Assembly: GCF_024508665.1 (NCBI RefSeq)
Contig: NZ_JANINP010000007.1
Coordinates: 620,001 to 684,000 of the forward strand
Length of the DNA: 64,000 bases
Origin: Sphingomonas sp.
Lineage (GTDB): Bacteria > Pseudomonadota > Alphaproteobacteria > Sphingomonadales > Sphingomonadaceae
Direction: 5' to 3'
Of the stretch, positions 27,363 to 36,529 are shown in pieces. How positions within the stretch are numbered: the stretch's first letter is position 1; each line of letters begins with the position of its first letter. The notes under the pieces were generated by a model. That model had not been told where the DNA came from, made no database searches, and worked only from the letters and a program-made list of their open reading frames with translations. The translations under genes and the position numbers were made by a program.

Positions 27363-28016
27363 ATGCTGGCGGATAAGGTGTTGTTTCTCGACGGCGAGGC
27401 GATGGTGATCGACAAGCCCGCGGGCCTGCCGGTCGATCCGCCGCGCCGTGGCGGGATCAGTCTGGAGAACCATCTCGACAGCCTGACGTTCGGTTTCCGA
27501 CGCTGGCCGATGGCGGTGCATCGGCTCGACCAGGATACGTCGGGCTGCCTGCTGCTCTCGCGCAACCCCAAGGCTCACGCCCGGCTGCAACAGGCGTTCG
27601 AGGCCAATCGCGTCGAGAAACGCTATCTAGCGGTGCTCGAAGGCGTGCCGGATGGAACGGAAGGCGTGATCGACCTTCCGCTCGCGAAGGTCTCGTCTCG
27701 CGAAGAGGGGTGGCGGATGACGGGTTCGCCCGATGGCAAAGCCGCGCGCACTGCCTGGCGCGTGCTCCGCACTGCCGGCGAACGCGCCCTGGTCGAGTTC
27801 CGTCCAGCGACCGGCCGCACCCATCAGATTCGCGTCCACGCGCTCGAGGGGCTTGGCATCCCGGTGGTCGGCGACCCGGTCTATGGCCGCGCTGACAAGG
27901 CCGGGATGCTGCTCCACGCCGCTGAATTGATCGTCCCTCGTGACGGCAAGCCGGCGATCCACGCAGTCGCTCCGATCCCCGAGCGGTTCGCTGCTGCGGG
28001 CTTCGGTCATGAGTGA
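27363..28016 (+). CDS. RluA-family pseudouridine synthase
   Basis: The protein is 217 residues. The catalytic motif HRLDQDTSG has Asp56; other family motifs are VIDKPAGLPV, GRTHQIRVH and VVGDPVYG. It isomerises a uridine in rRNA or tRNA. There is no N-terminal S4 domain, so it is closer to the small RluA/RluC-like stand-alone forms. The last eight bases overlap the downstream arfB-like gene, giving a two-gene translation-related operon. Confidence 0.88.
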   Translation: MLADKVLFLDGEAMVIDKPAGLPVDPPRRGGISLENHLDSLTFGFRRWPMAVHRLDQDTSGCLLLSRNPKAHARLQQAFEANRVEKRYLAVLEGVPDGTEGVIDLPLAKVSSREEGWRMTGSPDGKAARTAWRVLRTAGERALVEFRPATGRTHQIRVHALEGLGIPVVGDPVYGRADKAGMLLHAAELIVPRDGKPAIHAVAPIPERFAAAGFGHE

Positions 28017-28428
28017 CGGAGACGGCTGGGTCGACCGAGTCGATACGGCCATTGTCGAAGAACGCTTCCTCGCCGCGACCGGGCCGGGCGGGCAGAACGT
28101 CAACAAGGTCGCGACCGCGGTTCAGCTTCGCGTCAACGTCTTCGCGCTCGGCCTTCCGCCTTATGCCTATGAGCGGCTCAAGGAACTGGCCGGCAGCCGG
28201 ATGACCGGCGGGGGCGAACTGCTCGTCACTGCGCGGCGTTTCAGGACGCAGGAGGCCAACCGCCAGGATGCGCGCGAGCGGCTCGCCGACCTGGTCCGCT
28301 CTGCGCATGTCCGCCAGGCCAGGCGCGTGAAGACCAAACCATCGCGCGCGGCCAAGGCGCGGCGGGTCGACGAGAAGAAAGGTCGCAGCACAGTGAAGGC
28401 TGGACGCGGCAAGGTCCGCATCGACTGA
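28009..28428 (+). CDS. arfB: Alternative ribosome-rescue factor ArfB-like peptidyl-tRNA hydrolase
   Basis: The protein is 139 residues from ATG 28009, which overlaps the pseudouridine synthase stop. The GGQ motif (residues 27-29 in TGPGGQNVNK) is that of class I release factors without a codon-recognition domain. The C terminus is a long Lys/Arg-rich tail (KTKPSRAAKARRVDEKKG) that in ArfB enters the mRNA channel of stalled ribosomes. It releases peptides from ribosomes lacking a stop codon. Confidence 0.9.
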   Translation: MSDGDGWVDRVDTAIVEERFLAATGPGGQNVNKVATAVQLRVNVFALGLPPYAYERLKELAGSRMTGGGELLVTARRFRTQEANRQDARERLADLVRSAHVRQARRVKTKPSRAAKARRVDEKKGRSTVKAGRGKVRID

Positions 28429-28439
28429 GGGGATAGAGG

Positions 28440-29117
28440 ATGGCCAAGCCCAGCCCGAGCCTGCGCCGTTACACCAGCCTGCCGGTGGCGATCGACATGC
28501 TGATGAACGAGCGGATCACGCTCGTCAGTCCGTCCGCCTGGGTCGATGCCAACGATCGCAAGGCGATGGCGGTCTATCAGGAGCATCTCGGCCACGGTTT
28601 CGTCGGCGCCGTTTGCCTGACCGAGGCGCCCGAAACCTTCCACCATTGGCAGGTATTCGCCGGCGGATCGGCCGGTGTCTGCGTTCATTTCGACAAGGCG
28701 CGGTTCTGCGCGATGTTCGACGGTCGCCCCAATTGCCTGATCGGGCCGGTCGACTATGTCCGCATCGCCGACATCGCGACGATCGACGCCAGCGACATCC
28801 ATCGGCTGCCGTTCATGAAGCGCGCGGGGTTTCGCGACGAGGCCGAATTTCGCGCGGTCGCGGTCGGCGGGGACGATGAGGACGTGATCCACATCCCGCT
28901 CGACCGGAGCGCCGTCAGCCGTATCACCTTCAGTCCGACCATCCCGCCGGTGCTGGTCGACACCACGCGGCGCCTGCTCCATCAGCTCCCCGGCTGGGAA
29001 AAGCTCCGCATTGTGCAATCCCGTCTGACCGACAGCGTTTCGTGGCAGCGTGCCCTGGAGAAGTACCCGGTGCGGCATGCTGGCGGGACCGGAGGGACGG
29101 AAAAGAAACCCGCTTGA
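28440..29117 (+). CDS. DUF2971 family protein
   Basis: The protein is 225 residues, 11 bases after arfB. The pattern RRYTSLPVAIDML, SAWVDANDR, VGAVCLTEAPETFHHWQVFAGGSAG and CVHFDK is what I know from DUF2971 proteins, with the central Trp/Tyr-containing sheet. The function of this family is unknown; some members occur in defence contexts, but this one sits beside core translation genes. No signal peptide. Confidence 0.7.
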   Translation: MAKPSPSLRRYTSLPVAIDMLMNERITLVSPSAWVDANDRKAMAVYQEHLGHGFVGAVCLTEAPETFHHWQVFAGGSAGVCVHFDKARFCAMFDGRPNCLIGPVDYVRIADIATIDASDIHRLPFMKRAGFRDEAEFRAVAVGGDDEDVIHIPLDRSAVSRITFSPTIPPVLVDTTRRLLHQLPGWEKLRIVQSRLTDSVSWQRALEKYPVRHAGGTGGTEKKPA

Positions 29118-29199
29118 GATCCACCCAATCCCTGGCGTTCCGGGCTGGCGAACATTCCACCCCTCCCGCTCGACCGCTGCGATCGCTACATCGCGCATC

Positions 29200-29685
29200 A
29201 TGTACGCCTTCGACATCGCCGCCGGCTCAAAGCCCGACCTCTATCGCGACCTGCTCGCCGCTTGTGACGCGGTCACGGCGGGCGAACCCGACGGCGTTGC
29301 CAACATGGCCAACGTCGCCTCTCTGCTCTGGCAATATCTGCCGGACCTGAATTGGGCGGGCTTCTACCGCAATGTCGGCGACGAGCTCGTGCTGGGACCG
29401 TTCCAGGGTAAGGCAGCATGCATCCGCATTCCGTTCGGCAGGGGAGTCTGCGGTGCCGCGGCGGCGACGCGGCAGACCCAGCTGGTTGCCGACGTCCATG
29501 CATTTCCCGGTCATATCGCTTGCGATGCCGCGAGCCGCGCCGAATTGGTGGTGCCGATCGTATCAGGCGATCGCGTCGTCGCGGTGATCGATCTCGACAG
29601 TCCCGAACCCTCTCGCTTCGATGAAGAGGATGCTGCCGGAATCGAACAGATCGCCCGATTGTTGACGGATAGGGTTAACAGCTGA
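29200..29685 (+). CDS. msrC: Free methionine-(R)-sulfoxide reductase (GAF domain)
   Basis: The protein is 161 residues from ATG 29200. The GAF fold has Cys74, Cys84 and Cys108 (in KAACIRIPFGRGVCG and GHIACDAASRAE); the spacing of 10 and 24 is the same as in E. coli fRMsr. It reduces free methionine-R-sulfoxide using thioredoxin. A longer in-frame start at 29050 overlaps the upstream gene and adds non-conserved residues. Confidence 0.9.
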   Translation: MYAFDIAAGSKPDLYRDLLAACDAVTAGEPDGVANMANVASLLWQYLPDLNWAGFYRNVGDELVLGPFQGKAACIRIPFGRGVCGAAAATRQTQLVADVHAFPGHIACDAASRAELVVPIVSGDRVVAVIDLDSPEPSRFDEEDAAGIEQIARLLTDRVNS

Positions 29686-29818
29686 ATCCTGATCCAGATC
29701 GGGACAAACATAACGCTGGCGAAAAACTGGCGGAAAATCGGGGTTTTTGGTACTCATTCCCAAGATTGATCGCGCCGGCTTGGTTAATAGTCGCGCCGAG
29801 TAACAGGGAGTGTTAACC

Positions 29819-30754
29819 ATGCGAACCCTCGTGATTGCTGCGGTTGCGGCCACTTTGGCCTTTGGCGGCGGCGCCGCCGATGCCCAGCGACTCGGCGGCA
29901 GCGGGGCGCCCGCCGGCGGCTGGAGGGGCGGCCAGGCTGCGCCGCAAGGCCGGCCCATGCCTCGCCCAAATCCCGGCCAATGGCAGGGACCGCGTCCGGC
30001 CAACCCGGGCGGCTGGAACGGCAATGGTCCACGTCCCGGCAACCCAGGAAACTGGAACAATGGCGGCCAATGGCGCGGAAACTGGAACGGCCATCACAGC
30101 CGTTGGGGCAATCGCGTCGGCGGCTATTGGTGGGCCGGCGTCCAGGCGCCCGGCGGCTGGAACGGCTATTCGCGCATCAAGCGCGGCAAGCGCATCCCGA
30201 ATTATTGGCTGTCGTCCAATTTCATCATCGGTGACTGGCAGCTCTACGGGCTGATGACGCCGCCCGCCGGCTATTATTGGACGCGCTATTACAACGACGC
30301 GTTGCTCGTCGACCGTTATGGCGTGGTCTATGACGGCGCCTATGACGTCGATTGGGACCGTTATGACGACGGTTACGCCTATGACGACAGCTATGGCTAT
30401 GTCTCCGGGTCGAATTTCGGCGGCCCGGCTCCGGCTTATGGCGCCGACTATGCCGCGCCGGGCTATGGCGGCAACAGCAGCTATTACGAAGAGCGTACGG
30501 ATTATCGCGCCGTGCCGCCGCCCCCGCCTGCGCCGGCCATCGCCTATCGCGGCGGCTATGCCGGCACCTATTTTACGCCGCCAGGAACCACGACCACCAT
30601 TGTGATCCCGGGCGCGACGACCACGACGACCACCACCGAATATATCACCGAGACGTACCGCCCGGTGGCCCGCAAGGTCTACCGCGCGCCGGTGAAGAAG
30701 AAGTGGCGGCCCAGGGTGCGGTGCACCTGCACCTGCACCTACGTCTGCCGCTGA
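29819..30754 (+). CDS. RcnB-family periplasmic protein with Gly/Tyr-rich extensions
   Basis: The protein is 311 residues from ATG 29819 with a signal peptide ending near ADAQ (residue 23). The first part is Gly/Asn/Trp/Pro rich (GGWNGNGPRPGNPGN). An RcnB-like domain follows (RIPNYWLSSNFIIGDW, GLMTPPAGYYWTRYYNDALLVD). Then come Tyr/Asp-rich, Pro-rich and Thr-rich tracts and a basic Cys-rich end (RPRVRCTCTCTYVCR). RcnB was described as a periplasmic modulator of nickel/cobalt export; in sphingomonads many paralogues exist without tested function. Confidence 0.75.
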   Translation: MRTLVIAAVAATLAFGGGAADAQRLGGSGAPAGGWRGGQAAPQGRPMPRPNPGQWQGPRPANPGGWNGNGPRPGNPGNWNNGGQWRGNWNGHHSRWGNRVGGYWWAGVQAPGGWNGYSRIKRGKRIPNYWLSSNFIIGDWQLYGLMTPPAGYYWTRYYNDALLVDRYGVVYDGAYDVDWDRYDDGYAYDDSYGYVSGSNFGGPAPAYGADYAAPGYGGNSSYYEERTDYRAVPPPPPAPAIAYRGGYAGTYFTPPGTTTTIVIPGATTTTTTTEYITETYRPVARKVYRAPVKKKWRPRVRCTCTCTYVCR

Positions 30755-31085
30755 TCTGACGGTTCCTTGGGGGGACGCTGCCCGTCGTCGCTAGCGCGAC
30801 GGCGGGCAGTTCCGTTTCAGGGCGGCTCCGCGCCTGCCGCGAACAGGGCAATCCGGCTTTTCGCGATCAAGCTCACGATGACAAGACGCCTGATTCGCGG
30901 ACGCCATTTCGCGAGCTTTCTGATTGTGCCGACAGCAAAATTATTTGCCCCCGGTCTGCCGTCGACCCTGAACAAGCATCCGTAACATTACGTATTGCAA
31001 AGGGAATTGCGCGCAAACGTCTCCACCTTGCAGTTACGATAGTTCATGCTACCGTTAGGCGTCCTCACTCGAAAAAGGAGTGGTT
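30755..31085. other. Intergenic region upstream of the TonB receptor operon
   Basis: Apart from the terminator at its left end, this 331-bp stretch has no gene. The right half is AT-richer than its surroundings (around 30950-31060) and must contain the promoter of the TonB-receptor operon; several weak TTGC/TA-rich matches exist and I cannot choose one. A ribosome-binding site AAAGGAG lies at 31074-31080. Confidence 0.5.
30778..30816 (+). terminator. Rho-independent terminator after the RcnB-like gene
   Basis: A 14-bp stem (CTGCCCGTCGTCGC with GCGACGGCGGGCAG, one G-U pair) closed by TAGC, followed by TTCCGTTT. It lies 24 bases after the stop. Confidence 0.7.
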
Positions 31086-33338
31086 ATGCGTCGAGCAGTC
31101 GGGGTTGGTGTTTCGCTGGTGGCCCTTGCATGGGCTGGATCAGCTTCGGCGCAGGACGCGCCGCAGAGTAACCCTCCGGCAGCGGCGGTTGTCCCGCCCG
31201 ACGATAATGCGCCGCGGGTCGGTGACATTATCGTCACGGCGCAAAAGCGCTCCGAAAATCTCCAGGACGTGCCGGTCGCGGTCAGCGCGGTGACCGGCAA
31301 GACGCTGGAGAACAAGCGCATCCTTGATCTGGTCGACCTGTCGAACGCGACCCCCGGTCTGCAGATCAAGTCGGACGATAACGGCGCCAATCCGCGCATC
31401 TTCATCCGCGGCGTCGGGGTCAACGACTTCAACCCGGCAACCGCCAGCGCGGTCGGCATCTATGCCGACGGCGTCTATGTCGGATCCCCATTGGCGCAGC
31501 GTTTCGCATTCTTCGACCTCCAGCAGGCCGAAGTGCTGCGCGGTCCTCAGGGAACGCTTTACGGTCGCAACACCACCGGTGGCGCCGTCAACGTCACCAG
31601 CCGCAAGCCGGGCAACGCAGTCGAGGCCGACTTCCTGGGCGAGTATGGCAATTTCAATTCGGTCAATCTTCAGGGCGGGGTCAGCCTGCCCCTGGCCAAG
31701 GACCTGCTGTCCGTGCGGGTGGCCGGCCTCTATCAGCGCGATGACGGCTATTCGGTCAACCGCCTGACGGGCCATCGCGGCAACGACACCGACCGTTGGG
31801 CGGTGCGTGGCAGCCTGCATTTCACGCCGTCGAGTTCGATCACCGACGATCTCGCCGTTACCTTCGGCAAGTCGCGCGGGGGGTCGATCTGGGCCTATAA
31901 CCGCACCCTGTTTCCGGTCAGCCCGGACGTCGCGGGACCCGACGGCCTTTGTGCGCCGGCTTATTACGGCACCGCGAACTGTACCAACGTGCTCGGCTAC
32001 GCCAATGCCAGCAAGAACCTCTATGAAGGCGATTACAGCTTCGAGGGGAAGGACAAGGTCGACCTCTTCACCGTCGCGAACACGCTGACCATCAATCTCG
32101 GTTCGGCGGACATCATCTCGGTGACAGGCTATCAGCACGCCAAGCGCAACGACCAGGAAGAGACCGACGCCAATCCGCTGCCGGTCATCACCGCCAGTTA
32201 CATCGCGCGGCAGAATACGTTCAGCCAGGAATTGCGCTTGCAATCGAGCGGCAAACCGGCGCTGCGTTATGTGTTCGGCCTCTATTACGCCCATGACGAT
32301 CTGACCAATAATTCCGCTTATGACGTGCTCGCGATCCTGCCCGCCGATCCATTGTCGGGGATCGGGCGTTTCGTCTGGCCGTTGGCGCAGAAGACCGACA
32401 GCTATGCAGCTTTCGGCCAGCTCGACTACGACCTGACCAGCCGGCTGACCGCGACGGTCGGACTCCGCTATTCGGCCGACCATAAGGACTTCCACTATTT
32501 CAGCGGAGAGACGAATACCGCCACGCCGTTCTTCACCTTCGACGGCTCCAAGACATTCGATTCGGTGTCGGGCAAGTTCGGGCTGCAATATCGCTTCACC
32601 CGCGACGTAAACGCCTATGCGAGTTACAGTCGGGGAACGAAAAGCGGCGGCTTCTTCAGCGGCCAGACCGGAAATATCGCCGATATCGGACCCTATAAGG
32701 ATGAAACCGTCAACGCCTATGAGGCCGGCCTGAAGACCGAGTTGCTCAACCGCACCCTGCGCGCCAACCTGGCCGCCTTCTATTACGACTATCAGAACCT
32801 TCAGGTGTACACGACGGTCATCGACGGCTTCATCACGCGCCAGCTGTTCACCAACGCGTCCGCCGCGCGCATGTACGGCGGCGAGCTCGAGCTGGAGGCG
32901 ACCCCGGCGCGCGGTCTGACCATCTCGATGAACGCGGCCTATCTCAACGCGACCTACCGCAACTTCGTGTCGGCCGGCGCCAATTATACGGGCAACACCC
33001 TGCCGTCGGCGCCCAAGATCAGCATTCAGACCGCGGTCGACTATACCCAGCCGGTATCGTTCGGCGCCATCGTCGCGAATGTCAGCGCGAGCTATCGCAG
33101 CAAGGTGTTCTTCGACACCGCCAATACGCCCCGGCTAAGCGATCAGGGGAGGGTCTATGTGGACGGGCGGCTGGGTGTGCAGCTCGTTCGCAACAAGCTC
33201 GAGATTGGCGTGTGGGGCAAAAACATCTTCGGAGAGACCAACATCTCCGACATCACACCGATCGCGAGCCTGGGTTTCGACGTTGTCAGTGTCGGGCCGC
33301 CGCGCACCTATGGCCTCTACCTCCGCGCGCATTATTGA
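31086..33338 (+). CDS. TonB-dependent outer-membrane receptor
   Basis: The protein is 750 residues from ATG 31086 (AAAGGAG five bases upstream). A signal peptide ends at SASAQ (~23). The TonB box region is DIIVTAQKR; the plug domain follows (LQDVPVAVSAVTG, RIFIRGVG, EVLRGPQGTLYGRNTTGGAVN), then a 22-strand-type beta barrel ending in an aromatic residue (GLYLRAHY). It imports a ligand across the outer membrane using TonB energy. The neighbouring MFS, oxidase and PLP-enzyme genes suggest an organic nutrient rather than iron. Confidence 0.92.
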   Translation: MRRAVGVGVSLVALAWAGSASAQDAPQSNPPAAAVVPPDDNAPRVGDIIVTAQKRSENLQDVPVAVSAVTGKTLENKRILDLVDLSNATPGLQIKSDDNGANPRIFIRGVGVNDFNPATASAVGIYADGVYVGSPLAQRFAFFDLQQAEVLRGPQGTLYGRNTTGGAVNVTSRKPGNAVEADFLGEYGNFNSVNLQGGVSLPLAKDLLSVRVAGLYQRDDGYSVNRLTGHRGNDTDRWAVRGSLHFTPSSSITDDLAVTFGKSRGGSIWAYNRTLFPVSPDVAGPDGLCAPAYYGTANCTNVLGYANASKNLYEGDYSFEGKDKVDLFTVANTLTINLGSADIISVTGYQHAKRNDQEETDANPLPVITASYIARQNTFSQELRLQSSGKPALRYVFGLYYAHDDLTNNSAYDVLAILPADPLSGIGRFVWPLAQKTDSYAAFGQLDYDLTSRLTATVGLRYSADHKDFHYFSGETNTATPFFTFDGSKTFDSVSGKFGLQYRFTRDVNAYASYSRGTKSGGFFSGQTGNIADIGPYKDETVNAYEAGLKTELLNRTLRANLAAFYYDYQNLQVYTTVIDGFITRQLFTNASAARMYGGELELEATPARGLTISMNAAYLNATYRNFVSAGANYTGNTLPSAPKISIQTAVDYTQPVSFGAIVANVSASYRSKVFFDTANTPRLSDQGRVYVDGRLGVQLVRNKLEIGVWGKNIFGETNISDITPIASLGFDVVSVGPPRTYGLYLRAHY

Positions 33339-33351
33339 GCGGCGCAACGGA

Positions 33352-34536
33352 ATGACCGTCATCGCCAGTGAGAGCGAATATGGTTGGATCGGACCACGCC
33401 CCGGCGCGGCCCAGATCGGCGCGATTTTGTTCGCGGGCGTCGCCGGCATCCTGTTCGCGGGAGTAGGCCCGCTGCTGCTCGGCGGATTGGAAGCGTCGGG
33501 ACGGATCAGCCCGGCGCAGCTGGGTCAGGCAGGAACCGCCGAATTGCTGGCGATGGGCGTTGCGGCGGGGCTGACCGGGCCGCTCTATGGCATCAGGAAC
33601 CTACGGCTTCTGACCATCCTGTGCGGCTTGGCGATGGCCGGGCTCAACGCACTATCGGTCGTCGTCGACGGTTGGACAGTGGTCCTCGTCCGCGGCCTCA
33701 ACGGTATTCCGAGCGGTGCGCTGATCTGGCTGATGACCGCGATGATCGTGCGTTCGGCACGCCCCGACCGCTGGGCCGCGATCTACCTGACCGTCCAGAC
33801 GCTGGCGCAGGCGGTGATCGTCGCGGCGTTGGGCGCTCTGGTCGAGGGGCCGGCTGGGGTGGGGGCGGGGTTCGCCGTGCTTGCCGCGATCGGCGTCGCG
33901 ACCGGGCTCGCCGGATTGCTGGTGCCCAACAGCCTGGCGGTGTTGCCGGTCGACCCCGACCAGCCGACCGGGCGGTTGAGCACGCGCGGTCTGGTCGCGC
34001 TCGCGGCCGCCTTCGCGTTCAATGCCGGCATCCTGGCGGTGTGGATCTATGTCGAGCCGTTGTCGCGCCAGTCGGGGCATCCCGCGGGCACGGCAGGGCT
34101 GGCAATGGCGCTGTCGCTCGGTGCGCAAGTCGTAGGCGGGTTGCTCGCCACCCTCGCTGCGGGGCGTATTCCGACCACACTCATGCTCGTCGTTTCACTG
34201 CTCGGCATGGGTGCCGCGATGGTCGTCTTCGCCTATCTGCCCGGCGTCACCGTTTTCCTGACCGTATCGGCGATGTTCGGCTTCCTGTGGATGTTCGCTT
34301 CGCCTTTCTTCACGCCTCTCGTGATCGATGCCGACCCGACACGGCGCGCGGCGATGTTCGGGTCGGGCGCGGCCCTGCTTGGCTGCAGTGCGGGCCCGTT
34401 CCTGGCGTCGCTGTTCGTGGGTGAGACGGAGATGCGCCAAAGCCTCATTTTGGGCGTCGGCCTTCTCGCGACGTCTTTGGTGATCGTCATGCTGCTGTAC
34501 TTTGTGCGGGCGAAAAGCCACTCCCTCGTCGCATGA
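33352..34536 (+). CDS. MFS transporter, inner membrane
   Basis: The protein is 394 residues from ATG 33352, 13 bases after the receptor stop. About twelve hydrophobic segments can be traced, starting with AQIGAILFAGVAGILFAGVGPLL, and a family-like loop (GPLYGIRNLRLLT) occurs between TM2 and TM3. Presumably it moves the compound imported by the receptor across the inner membrane, or exports a product. The stop overlaps the next gene. Confidence 0.8.
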   Translation: MTVIASESEYGWIGPRPGAAQIGAILFAGVAGILFAGVGPLLLGGLEASGRISPAQLGQAGTAELLAMGVAAGLTGPLYGIRNLRLLTILCGLAMAGLNALSVVVDGWTVVLVRGLNGIPSGALIWLMTAMIVRSARPDRWAAIYLTVQTLAQAVIVAALGALVEGPAGVGAGFAVLAAIGVATGLAGLLVPNSLAVLPVDPDQPTGRLSTRGLVALAAAFAFNAGILAVWIYVEPLSRQSGHPAGTAGLAMALSLGAQVVGGLLATLAAGRIPTTLMLVVSLLGMGAAMVVFAYLPGVTVFLTVSAMFGFLWMFASPFFTPLVIDADPTRRAAMFGSGAALLGCSAGPFLASLFVGETEMRQSLILGVGLLATSLVIVMLLYFVRAKSHSLVA

Positions 34537-35219
34537 TGACAGCCTCCTCACCTTCGCAGACCGCAGCAAAGCCGGCCGGCAAGCGCCGGCGCCGAGCGAT
34601 TCCACTCGCGACCAAGCATCGCCCGATCCAGGCGCGCGGTCAGGACACGTTCGAACTGATCCTCGATGTGGCCGGCGAATTACTGCGCGAGATCGGGTTC
34701 GAACAGCTCACCACCAACCTGATCTGTCAACGTGCCGGTCTGACTCCGCCGGCGCTCTATCGCTATTTCCCGAACAAATATGCGGTGCTGAAAGAGCTCG
34801 GCGACCGCTTGATGCGCGCCCAGGACGACGAGGTGCTGATATGGGCCGCCGAGGGCGGTCTGACCGGCGCGACGTTCGAAGAACGACTCGCCAAGAGCAT
34901 CGCGATTCAGGAGCGAATGGTTGCGGTCCACCGCGAATTCCCCGGCGGCATCGCGATCGGGCGCGCGTTGCGCGCCGTGCCGCTGCTCAACGATCTGCGT
35001 ATCCGCTCGCGCGACATGGTGGCGGCCGCGTTCGCCGAGACGTTGCGAGATCAATATCCCAATACCGATGAGCGCCGGATCCAGGTCGCTTGCCGCCTGA
35101 TCGTCGAACTCGGTTACTCGGCCAGCGAGATGGTGGTCGAGGAACCCGATCGCGACGCCGACATCATCAACCGCGAAGTGTGCGTGATGTTCGCACGCTA
35201 TCTCGAGCATTTCGACTGA
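34533..35219 (+). CDS. TetR/AcrR family transcriptional regulator
   Basis: The protein is 228 residues, overlapping the MFS stop (ATGATGA). A basic N-terminal tail (AGKRRRRAIPLATKHRP) precedes the HTH: ILDVAGELLREIGFEQLTTN, ICQRAGLTPPALYRYFPNKYAVLKEL. The C-terminal ligand domain is unassigned. Placement inside the operon suggests that it represses its own uptake/catabolic operon and responds to the substrate. Confidence 0.88.
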   Translation: MMTASSPSQTAAKPAGKRRRRAIPLATKHRPIQARGQDTFELILDVAGELLREIGFEQLTTNLICQRAGLTPPALYRYFPNKYAVLKELGDRLMRAQDDEVLIWAAEGGLTGATFEERLAKSIAIQERMVAVHREFPGGIAIGRALRAVPLLNDLRIRSRDMVAAAFAETLRDQYPNTDERRIQVACRLIVELGYSASEMVVEEPDRDADIINREVCVMFARYLEHFD

Positions 35220-35243
35220 CCGCTGCCGATGGAGAGAGCAGGC

Positions 35244-36524
35244 ATGGAGTGGCACAATTGGTCGGGCAGCGTCGCCGCCCGTCCGCAGCGTATCGAGCGT
35301 CCGAAGACCCGGGTCGAACTGGCGGGCCTGATCCAGGCTGCCGACAAAGTGCGTGTCACCGGCGCCGGCCATTCCTTCATGCCGCTGTGCGAGACCTCCG
35401 GGACCTTGCTCAGCATGCGCGATTACGAAGGCGGGATCGACATCGCGCCCGACCGCCGCACCGCCTGGGTGCCGGCCGGCTGGGGGCTCGATCGGCTGAC
35501 CGAGGCCTTGTGGGCCGAGGGGCTGTCGCTGATCAATCAGGGCGACATCAACCCGCAATCCCTGGCCGGCGCCACGGCTACCGGCACGCACGGCACTGGG
35601 GCGGAGCTCGGTAGCCTGTCGACCCAGGCCTGTGGCTTTGAGCTGATGCTGGCCGACGGCAGTCTGGTCGAGTGCGGGCCCGATCGGAATCCCGACCTCT
35701 ATCAGGCGCAGCGTCTGTCGCTCGGGCTGTTCGGGGTCGCCACGCGGATCCGCATCAACGTCTTGCCGGCTTATTATCTCGAGGAACGGATCGAGCGCCG
35801 CCCGCTCGCCGAGATGGCCGAGCGCTGGGAAGAATTCGGTGCTGCCACCCGCCATTTCGAGTTCTTCGTCTTCCCGTACGCCGACTATGTGATCTTCAAG
35901 ACGCTCCACCCGGTCGAGGGCAGCGGCGACTTGAAGCACACCACCGACATCGACGAATCGATCTTCCGCAATATCTGCGAAATCGGGCGCCGCGTGCCCA
36001 AGCTGATCCCGACGCTGCAGCGCTTCATGATGAGGATGAGCGCCAAGCCGACCCAGCGGACCGGGCCCGCCTGGCGCGTCTTTCCGTCCGACCGCACGAT
36101 CCGGTTCGAGGAAATGGAATATGAAATGCCGCGCGCGGCCGGCCTGCCGACTTTGATGGAGGCGATCGCCTATATCCGCCGCCGCAAGCTCCCGGTCGCT
36201 TTCCCGTTCGAATTCCGCCTGACGGCAGGCGACGACATCTGGATGAGCCCGTTCCACATCGGCCCGGCCGCTTCCATCTCGTTCCACCAATATGCCAGGA
36301 TGCCCTGGCGCGACCTGTTTACCGAGATGGAGCCGGTGTTGCGCAGTTCGGGCGGTCGCCCGCATTGGGCCAAGCGCCACACCATGACCGCTGACGATGT
36401 CGCTCGCCTCTATCCGCGCACCGGCGACTTCCTGCGCGTCCGCGAAACCGTCGATCCGGGCCAGAAGTTCGTCAATGACGACCTTGCCCGCCTGTTCGGC
36501 CTGACCCCTCCCGCACGGAGCTGA
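35244..36524 (+). CDS. FAD-linked oxidase, D-arabinono-1,4-lactone oxidase family
   Basis: The protein is 426 residues. The FAD-binding PCMH-type domain has VRVTGAGHSFMPLC (His is the usual covalent flavin site in this family), GDINPQSLAGATATGTHGTG, and the C-terminal ALO domain ends in FVNDDLARLFG. It oxidises an aldonolactone or polyol. ATG 35244 was chosen over 35229 because GAGAGAG precedes it. Neighbours suggest a catabolic or detoxifying step for the imported compound. Confidence 0.82.
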   Translation: MEWHNWSGSVAARPQRIERPKTRVELAGLIQAADKVRVTGAGHSFMPLCETSGTLLSMRDYEGGIDIAPDRRTAWVPAGWGLDRLTEALWAEGLSLINQGDINPQSLAGATATGTHGTGAELGSLSTQACGFELMLADGSLVECGPDRNPDLYQAQRLSLGLFGVATRIRINVLPAYYLEERIERRPLAEMAERWEEFGAATRHFEFFVFPYADYVIFKTLHPVEGSGDLKHTTDIDESIFRNICEIGRRVPKLIPTLQRFMMRMSAKPTQRTGPAWRVFPSDRTIRFEEMEYEMPRAAGLPTLMEAIAYIRRRKLPVAFPFEFRLTAGDDIWMSPFHIGPAASISFHQYARMPWRDLFTEMEPVLRSSGGRPHWAKRHTMTADDVARLYPRTGDFLRVRETVDPGQKFVNDDLARLFGLTPPARS

Positions 36525-36529
36525 CCTAC

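Noticed and set aside
31140..32588. A 482-residue minus-strand open frame opposite the TonB receptor
   Set aside because: Antisense shadow without recognisable domains.
34680..36380. A 566-residue minus-strand open frame opposite the TetR and FAD oxidase genes
   Set aside because: The plus-strand genes have clear family motifs; the antisense translation does not.
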